Source of the DNA: Chlorobiaceae bacterium
GTDB taxonomy: Bacteria > Bacteroidota > Chlorobiia > Chlorobiales > Chlorobiaceae
Direction of reading: 5' to 3'
Assembly: GCA_013334525.1 (NCBI GenBank)
Contig: JAAXXK010000004.1
Location: 19,629-83,628 of the forward strand
DNA length: 64,000 nucleotides
Shown here: positions 28,601 to 36,593 of the stretch, one piece after another
How the letters are laid out: every line of letters starts with the position of its first letter
How positions within the stretch are numbered: the first letter of the stretch is position 1
The notes under the pieces: generated by a model
Database searches by the model: none
Seen by the model: the letters and a program-made list of their open reading frames with translations, nothing else
What the model was told of the DNA's origin: nothing
Made by a program: the position numbers and the translations under genes

Positions 28601-28788
28601 GGAACGACAAGGTTTTGACAACTTCTCCTGAAAAGCTTTTTGTCGGAGGCGCAGTCGGCTTGAAACAGGAGGCCGCAAAAGATGGTTCAGGGCTGAGTTA
28701 TTTCATCAAGGCAGAGCTCATGGCGGGCGTTGATGGCGGAGGATCGAACAGCTTCGGATTCAGTGCCGGCCTCAGCAAGATGTTCTGA
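22657..28788 (+). CDS. large autotransporter with 57-residue passenger repeats (2043 aa)
   Basis: A type Va secretion protein like its upstream neighbour but 845 residues longer. It has the signal peptide MKKSRLSLLILLAMLSWNTAEA, then a passenger of about 1740 residues. The C-terminal barrel (about 1760-2043) starts near WWARSFGSRYHLN and ends GFSAGLSKMF, almost the same as in the paralogue. The passenger is built of beta-helix turns arranged in repeats. Between 26287 and 26971, successive units starting VGI/LGI/AGI are spaced exactly 171 bases apart, and the spacing recurs at 24859-25030. The extra length thus reflects repeat expansion. Likely role: adhesin or cell-surface layer. Its own promoter and operator lie at 22496-22516. 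Confidence 0.92.
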   Translation: MKKSRLSLLILLAMLSWNTAEAADYSVTTFDSGGTGSFQWAFDNANADTGTDPVTITFQLPSSARSELNGYIPINRSLSFIPNSKVEFTTGTTGAPVFRAADGVTIGGLSSMLSLHSSIENGTSTGIGGLGAFTVSGTLDSMIDASVGGLGRAYAVQSNGSLTIGTIGRNSLITASSTSADNTAGYVYGVRANGDHLSIGTLAGRIETTSRGATAIGVAGGNILMEIGTLSGTITSVSNGQGGGDKMSEGIFAFKDLQIGNLSGKIESSRSAGGVADAIYATDNVNIDSLSGQLSASVSLSTSDEGGVANVNGIRANNKDIHLGTLASGGEITVNVDMTGKNGIANATGLYAGNDINIGTMENGFSITAKSQVTGDGGNGAANGVFALRNITVTNLGGTIRATMTSTGVPGTEFDAYGISGHGTIDIGTLSGKIEASVDNGSAYGIYSDRSDVKIGNMSGSIKAYGSMASYGVLADGNLDVAGVFGGEVTAGDAVSPSSSSVGASAYTGHATFGSVSGTMTVTATKSAQGLETVGFADGSVNRSTEPDAGKLSVAGNLGGKMTVNAIGDGLGTITYARGVVADQSITIGGQLTGSIDVLSANGVATGLNSYNANINIGGMASSGSISAYGATASVGVIAHGDFVVTGDLGGSITAGSAEKPSLFAMGAVSVLGDSTIGSLSATVNTTGSNMAIGLGSTILGSGENVQNNGNLTIQNDMSGTISATASGSGSFAGGIVADNNVSIGSMSGAISANGGTYAYGIKSFNGNIGIGGDMSGSITASASAAISYTEGIVADNNITIGKLSGNITASGGAFVFGINALNGRLDISGEMSGTISATSNTTGGGFAKAIVAKNGISIGNLSGSVTATGNAVYAVGVESSADVTIGTMTGKVTANGQSLSEGIAALGNVTVTGDLGGAITVGNSGSPSLLAYGIDSLNGSVILGSVSGSVDVSGSLSAYGIAAESAYGGMDAGNVTVTGNLGGSITANATDANKSSAYGVLAVQSLRVDGKVTGTISASSAAGTAAGIMSMNSDVTLGGMSGTATVSAFSPDTSIGIGANGSLTVNGDLGGTINAGKSDIESTFAFGAGSLTGDSSFDSVSATVKVTGSNLAIGLGATILGSDQAMTDNGNLSIKNDMSGKINVTSGDSDGSAYGIVADNAIRIGSLIGTVTVTGVTASGIESFNGPVTIGGNLSGKIGVTGTGDINPAVGIGAVGDITIGGISGSIDATSGNNAYGIRAVNGAVGISGNISGKITARAESGNSDAVGIAADKDITIGSMSGSVSSTGALNAYGIRSLSGAVIINGDMSGTITAADAAFRPEALGIVANNDVTIGTMSGSVTVTGNYHVAGLQSQTGAVAINGAMSGAITASARGEGTFAAGILAQGDISVPTVSGMIQASGNDAFGLMSNTGGLHGSSSASPMLVSGTVNAQASTVGITPGVASALISSGPMNLQIAGTVSATVDGDASKGYAVYSGTYDRLSGFTLSSADNNLLISGNARVIGNIVLGSGNDTVTLSGNADITGVHTLDGGKGGTNTLVMDGWGRSIAEAEFGHSEGDSVVNWDSIQLRSGSYVHLGHITGFNVGTLSIDATSLLDLHGNSPSTYTITGNVVNNGVISFVDPSGASGPGADDITTITGDYSGNGTLKFDVLLGSSMHDTLVVDGNASGSTTLVFNDVATSGGALPSTISNLVTVGGTNSLTYKAGEYDHGSDVYTFDLSTSGTDLSLGNFQFVGFQEPVAVMQGVTPFIEHLAYESINRFHDRSLEGKGWWARSFGSRYHLNISGQAGTKISGYSAGMQAGVDLTSRKSGGGVGYDAGIFAGTGYSHGDVAGFRIDKAGQLSDYALSVGIYANAKVSERFWLDSVVMSSNNNLRMTLNDENLNVNKALWGVTFAVESGYSVPVSEGFMLEPHAQLLWQHSPRIEATTGIGNVVVGTHEGLYGKFGISGQTGGATSRSHALIELNAMKDFSTLTHVSYLRNDKVLTTSPEKLFVGGAVGLKQEAAKDGSGLSYFIKAELMAGVDGGGSNSFGFSAGLSKMF

Positions 28789-28902
28789 TCACACGAATCC
28801 CAGGCTTGAAAGGAATTTTGAAGCTTTCGTGAGTGTTATACAAAATGCACTATTTCAATGCGTTCTGTTTTTTCTTATAACATTTAAACGGAAGATTTAG
28901 CC

Positions 28903-29331
28903 ATGACACTCAAGCTTTACGGGAAAGACCCGCTGAAGATGTTTGAAGATGTGTTCAACGAACGGCTGACACCGTTTTTCAGTAACGTGGGTTCGATGAT
29001 CACTCCGACCTTCAAGGTTGATATCAGTGAAGACGAAAAGTCATTTTACCTTTCTGCTGACATTCCCGGTGTGAAGAAGGAGGATGTGAAGGTCACTATG
29101 GAGGACGACGTGCTTTGCATCTCTGCCTTAAGGACGCAGGAGGAGGAGGAGAAGAGCAAGAATTTCCACAGGGTCGAACGCTCATGGGGAAGCCTGTCGA
29201 GAAGCTTCAACATGGGAGGTAACGTCGACACCGAACACATTCAGGCATCTTATGACAACGGAGTGCTCAAGATCGTAGTCCCCAAACTGGAGGCGGTCGA
29301 GAAGAAGAGCAAGGAGATCTCCGTCAGTTGA
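28903..29331 (+). CDS. small heat shock protein (HSP20/alpha-crystallin)
   Basis: An ATP-independent holdase of 142 residues. The alpha-crystallin domain (about residues 38-130) contains FKVDISEDEKSFYLSADIPGVKKEDVKVTMEDDVLCISA, then FNMGGNVDTEHIQASYDNGVLKIVVPK. The A-x-x-x-N-G-V-L box is the family hallmark, and a short C-terminal extension follows. The N-terminus (MTLKLYGKDPLKMFEDVFNERLTPFF) has the usual amphipathic helix. The ATG is preceded by a TATAACATTTAAACGG leader. The gene ends in a strong bidirectional hairpin shared with convergent bchE. Confidence 0.95.
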   Translation: MTLKLYGKDPLKMFEDVFNERLTPFFSNVGSMITPTFKVDISEDEKSFYLSADIPGVKKEDVKVTMEDDVLCISALRTQEEEEKSKNFHRVERSWGSLSRSFNMGGNVDTEHIQASYDNGVLKIVVPKLEAVEKKSKEISVS

Positions 29332-29351
29332 TCCACAAGTTCCAGAAAAAG

Positions 29352-29380
29352 AAAAACCCTCCGAGTTCCGGAGGGTTTTT
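29352..29380. terminator. bidirectional terminator between the HSP20 gene and bchE
   Basis: AAAAACCCTCCG, AGTTC, CGGAGGGTTTTT: a seven-bp GC stem flanked by A5 and T5, usable on both strands, between convergent genes. Confidence 0.9.
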
Positions 29381-29412
29381 GCTTGTGTGGTTGACTGTCG
29401 TTTTCGCAGCGA

Positions 29413-31053
29413 TCAGCAGTTGCGAACGGTTGTCGAGGTCCTGTCCTTGATGGTCGTCTCGTCGAACTCGTCCCAGTTGTGCTCGTCGTGCTCGCGTTGG
29501 TAGCCTGCTTCCTTGAGGCCGAAGCTCATGTCGGCGACCATTTCCGGGCGAAGCTCCTTGAGGTTCTTTACCTCCGCCTCGGTCAGGATCCTTGATTTGT
29601 CGAAGCCGAGGTCGATCTCGATCTTGCGGTTCTTGGTCTTGACGCGGTCGATGTCGTAGAAGCGCTTGGTAATGGTGGTCTGCGCAAAGGCCTTAAGGCA
29701 TCCGAGCATGTACTTGCGCACATACGGGTCCTTGATCCAGGGATAGCTGAAGAAGGTCTTGCGGGCGTAGAAACGGGCATATGATTTAAGCACCCCTTTC
29801 AATACGTCCTCACGCTCCATGTTGTCCGGCTTGATGATCGGGGAGACGAAGTTGTAACGGGAGTAATCGCGGACTTCGACGCGGTCGCCGAGCTCCTTGA
29901 ACAGATCGGAGAAGGGCCATGGCGTGTAGATGGTCCAGTTGGCCATGTCCGGATCCCAGTCCTTGCAAAGCTGGTAGGTCTCCTCGATGCTCTCGTTGGT
30001 TTCGTGCTCAAGACCCATAACGAACTGCGCTTCGGCAACGATGCCGTTCTTCTGGAGCAGCTTGATGGCGTACTTGTTCTCTTCGATCGTGGTCTCCTTG
30101 CGGAAACGGTTCAGGTTCATCTGGCTGGCGGCCTCGGTGCCGAGCGACACGTGGACCAGGCCGGCCTTGCGGAAGAACGGGAGCAGGTCCTCGTCACGCA
30201 TGATGTCGGTCACGCGGGTATTGATGCCCCAGGTAACGTTCAGTTTGCGGTCGATGAGCTCCTGGCAGAGTGAGACGAACTTCTGCTTGTTGATGGTCGG
30301 CTCTTCGTCTGCGAGGATGAAGAATCCGACATTGTATTTCTTGACGAGGATTTCGATCTCGTCGACGAAAAACTTCGGGCTGCGTGCGCGATACCGGCGC
30401 CAGAACTGCCACTGCGAGCAGAAGGTGCAGGTGAACGGGCATCCTCGGGCGAAGTTCGGTACGGCGAGGCGGCAGTTCAGCGGGGTGTAGATATATTTGT
30501 CCCAGTCGTAGAGGCTCCAGTCGGGAGTCAGCGTGTCGAGGTCCTCGATAACCGGGTGGGCCGGGGTCGCAAATACCTCACCATTGTCGTCGACATAGGC
30601 GATGCCGGTGATGTCGCCGCGATCCTGTTTGTCGGTTCCTGCTGCGATTGACTTCATAAGATTGACCGTCACCTCTTCGCCTTCACCGCGGACGACGTAA
30701 TCGGTTTCCGGAGCTTCGGTCAGCACCTGCGGGTACATGAATGTGGAGTGAATGCCACCCATGATGGTCCTGATCTTCGGATTGACCTTCTTGGCGATCT
30801 TCATGATATCCTGGGCCTTGAAGATCGACGGGGTGATATTGGTCGTCATCACCACATCAGGCTGGTTTGTGCGGATGAGCTCCTCAATGGTTTCATCGGG
30901 AATGTTGTCGGCCATCGCGTCTACGAATTTCACCTGAGTGAAGCCGGCATGCTTCAAGGCTCCGCCGATGTAGGCAACCCAACTTGGCGTCCAGTTACCG
31001 GCAATCTCAGCTCCGCCTGAGTGATAATTCGGCTGAATCATCAGAATCTTCAT
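29413..31053 (-). CDS. bchE: Mg-protoporphyrin IX monomethyl ester anaerobic oxidative cyclase BchE
   Basis: Forms the isocyclic ring E of chlorophyll from Mg-protoporphyrin monomethyl ester without oxygen, using B12, SAM and a [4Fe-4S] cluster with water as the oxygen source. The 546-residue protein has an N-terminal B12-binding fold (MKILMIQPNYHSGGAEIAGNW to about residue 145) and a radical-SAM core with CPFTCTFC (near residues 209-216), then a family-specific C-terminal half. A strong ribosome site, GGAGGGTG, lies eight bases before the ATG. It is the last gene of the bchS-bchH-bchM-bchE series on the minus strand, after a 150-base gap that may hold its own promoter. Confidence 0.95.
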   Translation of the reverse strand: MKILMIQPNYHSGGAEIAGNWTPSWVAYIGGALKHAGFTQVKFVDAMADNIPDETIEELIRTNQPDVVMTTNITPSIFKAQDIMKIAKKVNPKIRTIMGGIHSTFMYPQVLTEAPETDYVVRGEGEEVTVNLMKSIAAGTDKQDRGDITGIAYVDDNGEVFATPAHPVIEDLDTLTPDWSLYDWDKYIYTPLNCRLAVPNFARGCPFTCTFCSQWQFWRRYRARSPKFFVDEIEILVKKYNVGFFILADEEPTINKQKFVSLCQELIDRKLNVTWGINTRVTDIMRDEDLLPFFRKAGLVHVSLGTEAASQMNLNRFRKETTIEENKYAIKLLQKNGIVAEAQFVMGLEHETNESIEETYQLCKDWDPDMANWTIYTPWPFSDLFKELGDRVEVRDYSRYNFVSPIIKPDNMEREDVLKGVLKSYARFYARKTFFSYPWIKDPYVRKYMLGCLKAFAQTTITKRFYDIDRVKTKNRKIEIDLGFDKSRILTEAEVKNLKELRPEMVADMSFGLKEAGYQREHDEHNWDEFDETTIKDRTSTTVRNC

Positions 31054-31203
31054 ATGTTTCCACCCTCCGGATAGGTTGAATTTTACAAATTCGGTCTACT
31101 CTGCATACGGCAATAATGGTAACGTTCGTATGCCTGAAAAAAAATCCATTGACATTCAATTTACAACAAAATCGACTAAAATCCTGAGCATCATTCCCAT
31201 CGC

Positions 31204-31902
31204 TCAGCCTCTGTCCACATGCATCAGCATGGTATGATAGAAGCCGAAGCTTATTTTCTGGCTGGCGATGACCTTGAGTCCGAGTTCGGCGAGCACCCGC
31301 GTCATCTCTTCGTCCTTGATCATCTGGATGGTCGTACGACGCTCCTTTTTCGGGAAGAATCCTCCGATCCAGTGCTGGAAAGCAAGGATATTATTGAACG
31401 GCGCGTAGGTGAAGATCATTGGTCCACCAGTCAACCGGCTCAGGTTGCGGAACGCATGGGCGAATCCTTCGGCGGGATAGTGGATCAGCACGTCGAAGCA
31501 GACAACGGCGTCGTAGGTGCCTTTGACCGACTCGATCGGGCAGACCTCGAAATCCATATTGCCGGCCACACCTGCTTTCTGTGCATCGTTCCTGGTTTTG
31601 TCCACCATCTGCGAGGCGATATCGATAGACTTGACCCTGTAGCCGTTTTTTGCGAGCCGGATGCTGAACAGGCCGGTACCGCAGCCGGCATCGAGAACCG
31701 AGGCACCTTTTTTAAGGCCGGTTTTCTGCAGCCATTCGAACGCCTTGTCCATCATGACCGCGTGGCCCTGCCTTACGGTAGACCTGACGGTGGAGAGTTT
31801 TTCGTTACCGTAAATCGAAGCCCAGCGCTGGAAGCCCTGGCCATTGAAATACGACTGAAGCATCTTTTTGTGTTCTTCGGCGTTGAATGATGAACTGTTC
31901 AT
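31204..31902 (-). CDS. bchM: Mg-protoporphyrin IX methyltransferase BchM
   Basis: A SAM-dependent enzyme that methylates the C-13 propionate of Mg-protoporphyrin IX, between the chelatase and BchE steps. The 232-residue protein has the Rossmann motif [20 protein letters not shown] (near residues 69-88), [11 protein letters not shown] and [11 protein letters not shown]. The C-terminal part ([25 protein letters not shown]) is typical of BchM. It lies 45 bases after bchH on the minus strand, so co-transcription is likely; a protein contact between BchH and BchM is known in other phototrophs. Confidence 0.95.
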   Translation of the reverse strand: MNSSSFNAEEHKKMLQSYFNGQGFQRWASIYGNEKLSTVRSTVRQGHAVMMDKAFEWLQKTGLKKGASVLDAGCGTGLFSIRLAKNGYRVKSIDIASQMVDKTRNDAQKAGVAGNMDFEVCPIESVKGTYDAVVCFDVLIHYPAEGFAHAFRNLSRLTGGPMIFTYAPFNNILAFQHWIGGFFPKKERRTTIQMIKDEEMTRVLAELGLKVIASQKISFGFYHTMLMHVDRG

Positions 31903-31947
31903 TGGTTTTGTTGCGTCGTTGATGATAATGAGTGAGCACCACGGCTG

Positions 31948-34900
31948 TCAGGACTGGCTGCTGTGGGCACCTTCAATTCTTGTTTCGAGTTCTTCGTAAA
32001 GCTCCTGCAGCTCTTCGATCGTAGCTTCGTCTGCCTGCCAGAATCCCCGTGAATGGGCTTCAAGAAGGCGTCTGGTCATGGAGATGGTGGCCGTCGGGTT
32101 CAGCGCCGTCATGCGCTCCAGCATCTGGCGGTCCTGAAGGAAAGTTTCCGTAAACTGCTGGTAGGTCCACCCCTTTACCGCCGAAGCCGTTGCACTCCAT
32201 CCGTATGTGTTGGTCAGGTGGGCCTCGATCTCCCTTACCCCTTCATAACCATGTTCAAGCATCGCTTCGTACCACTTCGGGTTGAGAAGCTTGGTGCGGG
32301 CTTCCAGGGCGACCATGTTTTCGAGGGAGCGAATTTTCTGGCCCTTTCCGAATCCTCCGGTGTCTCCGACCATCACTTTCGGCTTCGAATTGCTGAGCAC
32401 TTCGACCGATTTTGAGACCCCGCCAAGATACTCATAATAGTGGTCAATATCGGACAATCCGATCTCGAAACTGTCGATATTCTGGAAGGTCAAGGTTACA
32501 TTTTTAAGGGCGGCCCTCAGGATGTCAGGGCTCTCCTGCCACTCACCCGCCGGTGTGAACGAAAAACTCTTCCGGTTCACAAATGCGTCTGCAAGTTGAC
32601 TTTCCTCTTCCCATGTACTGCTTTCGACCAGGTGGTTGACGTTCGATCCGTAGCTTCCCGGTGCGTTGGAGTAGATTCTTCCTGCGGCCTCCTCGACTGG
32701 TATCTGCAACTCGGCGGCCTGCTGGAGTACATGTTTTCTGACAAAGTTCATCGATTCGGGTTCGTCTGCCGATGCCGCCATGCGAACGGCTCTGTCCAGG
32801 AGCTTTACCTGATGCGAGAGCAGGTCCCTGAATATACCGCTGACCGTGACCACGATGTCGATGCGCGGTCGTCCCAGCTGTTCGAGCGGGATGAGCTCAA
32901 CATCGCCTATTTTACCGAGCTCATCGGTTTTTGTTTTAGCCCCCAGCAGCGCGAGCGCCTGGGCGACTCCTTCACCGTCGCTTTTCAGGTTGTCCGTTCC
33001 CCAGAGTATCAGGGCGATCGATTCAGGAAGCTGGCCGGTCTCTTTTCGGTACTGTTCAAGCAGCTCTTCGGCCGAGCGCTCGCCCGCCTTCCGGGCAAAC
33101 GGCGTCGGGATGCTGTAGGGATCCAGGCTGTGGATGTTGCGGCCTGTGGGAACAATGGCCGGGTTCCTGACCAGGTCGTTGCCCGGAGAGGGAGGGATGT
33201 AGGCCCCCGAAAGGGCGCTGATGACCGCTTCGACCTCCCGGTTTTCAAGCAGGCTGACGAGGATGCCGTTCAGGAAGTGCCAGAGTTTGTCGAGCTGGGC
33301 GGGTTTTACTCCGGCCGATTTCTGCAGAACGCTTCCTGCATCGCTTATGCGGACGGCAAGCGTGCCTTCGAGGAGCGATGTGATCGTCACTCCTTCCGGG
33401 AGGTTTTCCGGCAGGGTGCCGATAAATCGCCCAACCGCCTCGCGGCAGATCGCAGTGACCTTCTGCCAGGATTCACGGTACGCCATGTTCTCCTCATGTT
33501 GCTCTACAATCGCCTCGAAGTCAAGGTGCAGGCCTGCGCAGACGAGTTCGGGCAGGGAGCGGTTGTCGAGTTCGGGGCGTGCGTGGCTTACCAGCAGGGT
33601 AAGGTTGTCTGTCAGGCTTTCGACTGTCGGAGCCTGGCCGAGCACATGAAGGCCGAGCGGAATCATGCGCTCCTCGACGAGGTAAAGCTCATTGTTGAGC
33701 CAGGTGATGTACTCTTCGTCTCCCAGTTCGTCGGCGGGGGGCAGCATATCAATGCTTCCTGCCAGTTCCCGGACCTGTTCCAGTGCTTCCGACGACGGAC
33801 GGCTGCGCCATGCGCTGACCAGTTCGCGGAGTTGACGCATCCCCTTGTACAGGCCGGCGTGTTCGAGCGGCGGTGCCATGTAGCTGACCAGCGTGGCCAG
33901 GCCTCGCCTTTTTGCGATGGCTCCTTCGCTCGGGTTGTTGACGCAGTAACAGTAGAAGTGGGGTAATGAACCGATCAGCAGCTTCGGCCAGCAATCCGCC
34001 GAGAGCCCGACCTGTTTGCCCGGCATGAATTCGAGCGCACCATGCGTTCCGAAATGCAGGACTGCATCGGCACCGAACTCATGGTCGAGCCATGAATAGT
34101 ATGCGGCGAACGCATGGTTTGGCGCGGCGTCCTTGGCCATGAGGAGCCTCATGGGATCGCGTTCATAGCCGAACGACGGCTGCTGGCCGACGAAGATGTT
34201 GCCAAACGAAGCACCAAGTATGTGGAACCGGTTTCGATCGTTGAGGATTTCACCCGGCGCATCGCCCCAGAATTGCTCGATCCTCTCATAGGCAGGGAAC
34301 TGTTTCCTGTAAAGTTCTATGGGATAGTGCCCCTCGACGTTGCCGTCGGTGCCGAATACCAGACGGTTTCCTTCAAGAAGTTTGTCCCTTAAATCATCTA
34401 CCGATGCCGGCAATTCGATCTTGTAACCTTCGGCTTTCAGTTTCTGCATCAGCCGGAAGAGGCTTTCGAACACATCAAGGAATGCCGCGGTTCCGGCGTT
34501 GCCGAGGTTGGGGGGGAAATTAAAGAGGATGATGGCGATTTTTTTCTCTTCATTCGCCTTGCTGCGGAGTTTCATCCATCGGGTAATCCTTGAGGCAAGC
34601 GCACGTGTTTCGACTTCAAGGGGCATTGTCCGTTCGCTACCCTCCTCGAGTCCGGCGAACACATGGGGCTCGATAGCGCCGTCGAGTTCGGGAACAGCTA
34701 CGCTCAAGGCGGTCTGCAGGGGGGTCAGCCCGAGGTTGTTCTGTTTCCAGTGGCTTATCGGCTGGAACGCAAGAGGGATAATGTTGAAACAGGGCACCCC
34801 GATTTTCTTCAGGACACCGATCGCCTCGGCAGTGCGGGTCTCTGCAGGCCCGCCGACCAGGGAGAAGCCTGTTGCATTGATGAGCAGGTCGATCGGCAAT

Positions 34901-35784
34901 GATTCCTGTATGGCGGGGTCGAAAAACCCTTCAAGGGCCGGCCTGAAATCGAGTCCACCGCTGTAGGCTATGCAGCACCTGATTCCCTGTGATTCGATCT
35001 CCCTGAGCAGGTTTACAATGTGAAGCATGTTTTCGCTCAGGAGCGTGGCGCGCATCACGAGTATGGCCACCCTGCCATTGCCTTTGCCGGGGCGGTTTTT
35101 CTCCTGCCACTCACGCAGTTGGGCCGTGGTGGAAAAGGGGCTTCCGGCATCGGGATGGTATAGGGCGGTATCCGGATAGAAGATCGGGTCTTTCTGGGGA
35201 AGCACTCCCTTGTACCCCGGGACATAACGGTCTACCAGTACACAGAGAAAGCGCTTCATGTTTTCCTTCGAACCGTTCAGCCAGAACTGGTGGGCTGAAA
35301 TGAAGGTATGGATATCCCGAGCCTTTCCGGGGATATGCTTCATCAGCTTACCGACGTTACGTACGAGCGAGAGCTGGCGCTGGCTTTCTCCGCTGCTGCT
35401 GACCGGCCTGAGCTTCTGTGCGAGCTGCTTGAAGATTCCCTGGGGCTTCTCTTCTTCGTCTGTTTTGTGCAGGGAGAACTTCCCGACGCGCGTCTGGTTG
35501 ATCAGGGCAGGGTTGCTGGTGATCATGCAGACCGGGCACGATGCCATTTCGAGAAGCTGTTCCAGCGGGCGGACGATCTCCTCACTGAACAGCATCGATC
35601 CGAAAATGAAATCTGCTACGGGGATCTCTTTTGCGAGCCGCTCCCATGCCTGCGGTCCATGGTTGAGGCCGAGATTGAACATGGACACGTCAATATCGAG
35701 GCCGAACTCTCCGTTCAGTTCTGCTGCCGCCGATTTGAGCACACTGTTGTTCGTGGGCTCCATGGTTATGAAAAGAAATCGCAT
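31948..35784 (-). CDS. bchH: magnesium chelatase large subunit BchH
   Basis: The protoporphyrin-binding subunit that inserts Mg2+ together with BchI and BchD (not in the window). The 1278-residue protein belongs to the CobN/Mg-chelatase family, with DUF3479 at the N-terminus and the CobN-like body from about residue 180. Recognisable blocks are [88 protein letters not shown] and [27 protein letters not shown]. It is assigned as BchH rather than its paralogue because it directly precedes bchM, matching remembered C. tepidum order (bchS, bchH, bchM, bchE). The upstream 800-base gap suggests an independent promoter. Confidence 0.88.
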   Translation of the reverse strand: MRFLFITMEPTNNSVLKSAAAELNGEFGLDIDVSMFNLGLNHGPQAWERLAKEIPVADFIFGSMLFSEEIVRPLEQLLEMASCPVCMITSNPALINQTRVGKFSLHKTDEEEKPQGIFKQLAQKLRPVSSSGESQRQLSLVRNVGKLMKHIPGKARDIHTFISAHQFWLNGSKENMKRFLCVLVDRYVPGYKGVLPQKDPIFYPDTALYHPDAGSPFSTTAQLREWQEKNRPGKGNGRVAILVMRATLLSENMLHIVNLLREIESQGIRCCIAYSGGLDFRPALEGFFDPAIQESLPIDLLINATGFSLVGGPAETRTAEAIGVLKKIGVPCFNIIPLAFQPISHWKQNNLGLTPLQTALSVAVPELDGAIEPHVFAGLEEGSERTMPLEVETRALASRITRWMKLRSKANEEKKIAIILFNFPPNLGNAGTAAFLDVFESLFRLMQKLKAEGYKIELPASVDDLRDKLLEGNRLVFGTDGNVEGHYPIELYRKQFPAYERIEQFWGDAPGEILNDRNRFHILGASFGNIFVGQQPSFGYERDPMRLLMAKDAAPNHAFAAYYSWLDHEFGADAVLHFGTHGALEFMPGKQVGLSADCWPKLLIGSLPHFYCYCVNNPSEGAIAKRRGLATLVSYMAPPLEHAGLYKGMRQLRELVSAWRSRPSSEALEQVRELAGSIDMLPPADELGDEEYITWLNNELYLVEERMIPLGLHVLGQAPTVESLTDNLTLLVSHARPELDNRSLPELVCAGLHLDFEAIVEQHEENMAYRESWQKVTAICREAVGRFIGTLPENLPEGVTITSLLEGTLAVRISDAGSVLQKSAGVKPAQLDKLWHFLNGILVSLLENREVEAVISALSGAYIPPSPGNDLVRNPAIVPTGRNIHSLDPYSIPTPFARKAGERSAEELLEQYRKETGQLPESIALILWGTDNLKSDGEGVAQALALLGAKTKTDELGKIGDVELIPLEQLGRPRIDIVVTVSGIFRDLLSHQVKLLDRAVRMAASADEPESMNFVRKHVLQQAAELQIPVEEAAGRIYSNAPGSYGSNVNHLVESSTWEEESQLADAFVNRKSFSFTPAGEWQESPDILRAALKNVTLTFQNIDSFEIGLSDIDHYYEYLGGVSKSVEVLSNSKPKVMVGDTGGFGKGQKIRSLENMVALEARTKLLNPKWYEAMLEHGYEGVREIEAHLTNTYGWSATASAVKGWTYQQFTETFLQDRQMLERMTALNPTATISMTRRLLEAHSRGFWQADEATIEELQELYEELETRIEGAHSSQS

Positions 35785-35985
35785 AGGTCAAATCCTGTTT
35801 CCGGGCATTTGTGTGTGTGCCTGACCGAGCGGCCGGGCATGGAAGAGCCGAAGAGCTCTTTTGACTACTGTTCCCGAACGAGGCAAACCATCAAAGACGA
35901 TAATATCAACAGCGCCGGATAACATGGTATCCGTTTTTGCTGTGTTTAACGCGATGTGTTCAGCCTGACAGGACAGCGCCCGGGT

Positions 35986-36405
35986 CTATACCAGAAGCAC
36001 AGGATTCTGCTGGAGGAGATTGAAGGGAAGAGAGGGGGAGTCCGGACTGAAGCCGAAAAGCTGCCGGCTTAAAAGAAGTGAAAATCGATAATCGGGATGC
36101 AAGGGGGAGCTGAAAAAAAGAAAATGATCTGCGGCAAATGATCGAGCAGGTTCTTCACTTAAACTGCTATAGGTTCGCTTGCCCGGAAAACGAAAATCCC
36201 CCGGAAGTACCTTGAGCTCCCTGTGAAGGCCGTCAGGCTCAATGCTCCGTTGGACGCCGGTAGCCTGGTCGCGACTCTTTGATTTGCTGTTGCCCGAGGA
36301 GGTTTTAACGAGAAGGCCGTAACCGAGCACCGAGATGGCAAAGAATATTGCTATCTCGAAAATTCGAAGGATGTTTCGCCCTATTGTATGCTTTCCGCTA
36401 TACAT
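35986..36405 (-). CDS. possible small single-pass membrane protein between bchS and bchH
   Basis: A 139-codon frame. Its N-terminus, MYSGKHTIGRNILRIFEIAIFFAISVLGYGLLVKTSS, has a convincing transmembrane helix with positive residues before it. The rest is basic and Ser-rich, with no known domain. There is no clear ribosome site, and the C-terminal third (LFGFSPDSPSLPFNLLQQNP) looks non-coding, so the gene may be real only in its first part or may be spurious. I recall a hypothetical gene at this spot in C. tepidum, which slightly raises my belief. Confidence 0.35.
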   Translation of the reverse strand: MYSGKHTIGRNILRIFEIAIFFAISVLGYGLLVKTSSGNSKSKSRDQATGVQRSIEPDGLHRELKVLPGDFRFPGKRTYSSLSEEPARSFAADHFLFFSSPLHPDYRFSLLLSRQLFGFSPDSPSLPFNLLQQNPVLLV

Positions 36406-36540
36406 AAAAAGGTATTAGTATAAAGTAATATAGCAAACCTGAGCATGATAAGGAAGTGTACATATGCACGAAAGGTGCATGAATATTGAGTTATTGTTAA
36501 AAATAGAGTAATAAGTGGCGAAAAAAGCCTCTTTGGCAAA

Positions 36541-36580
36541 AAAAACGAAGAGCCCGTTTCATGCGGGCTCTTCGTTTAGG
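36541..36580 (-). terminator. terminator of bchS
   Basis: Read on the minus strand, AACGAAGAGCCCG, a seven-base loop and CGGGCTCTTCGTT form a 13-bp perfect stem followed by a T-run (the A-run at 36538-36545). It lies 18 bases past the bchS stop codon. Confidence 0.9.
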
Positions 36581-36593
36581 TGTATTTTCAGCT

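Larger units (their letters stand above)
35785..36593. other. long gap between bchS and bchH
   Basis: This 809-base region holds the bchS terminator (36541-36580), a possible small membrane-protein gene on the minus strand (35986-36405), and about 200 bases that must carry the bchH promoter. The stretch 36406-36530 is AT-rich. I see no RNA gene. Confidence 0.5.

Noticed and set aside
28789-28902. tRNA or small RNA gene in the gap before the HSP20 gene
   Set aside because: A GAATCCC string recalls a T-arm, but no cloverleaf can be completed around it.
32440-33966. 508-codon plus-strand open frame inside bchH
   Set aside because: It is the exact complement of a confidently assigned bchH; composition (Cys, His and Arg rich) is that of a shadow frame.
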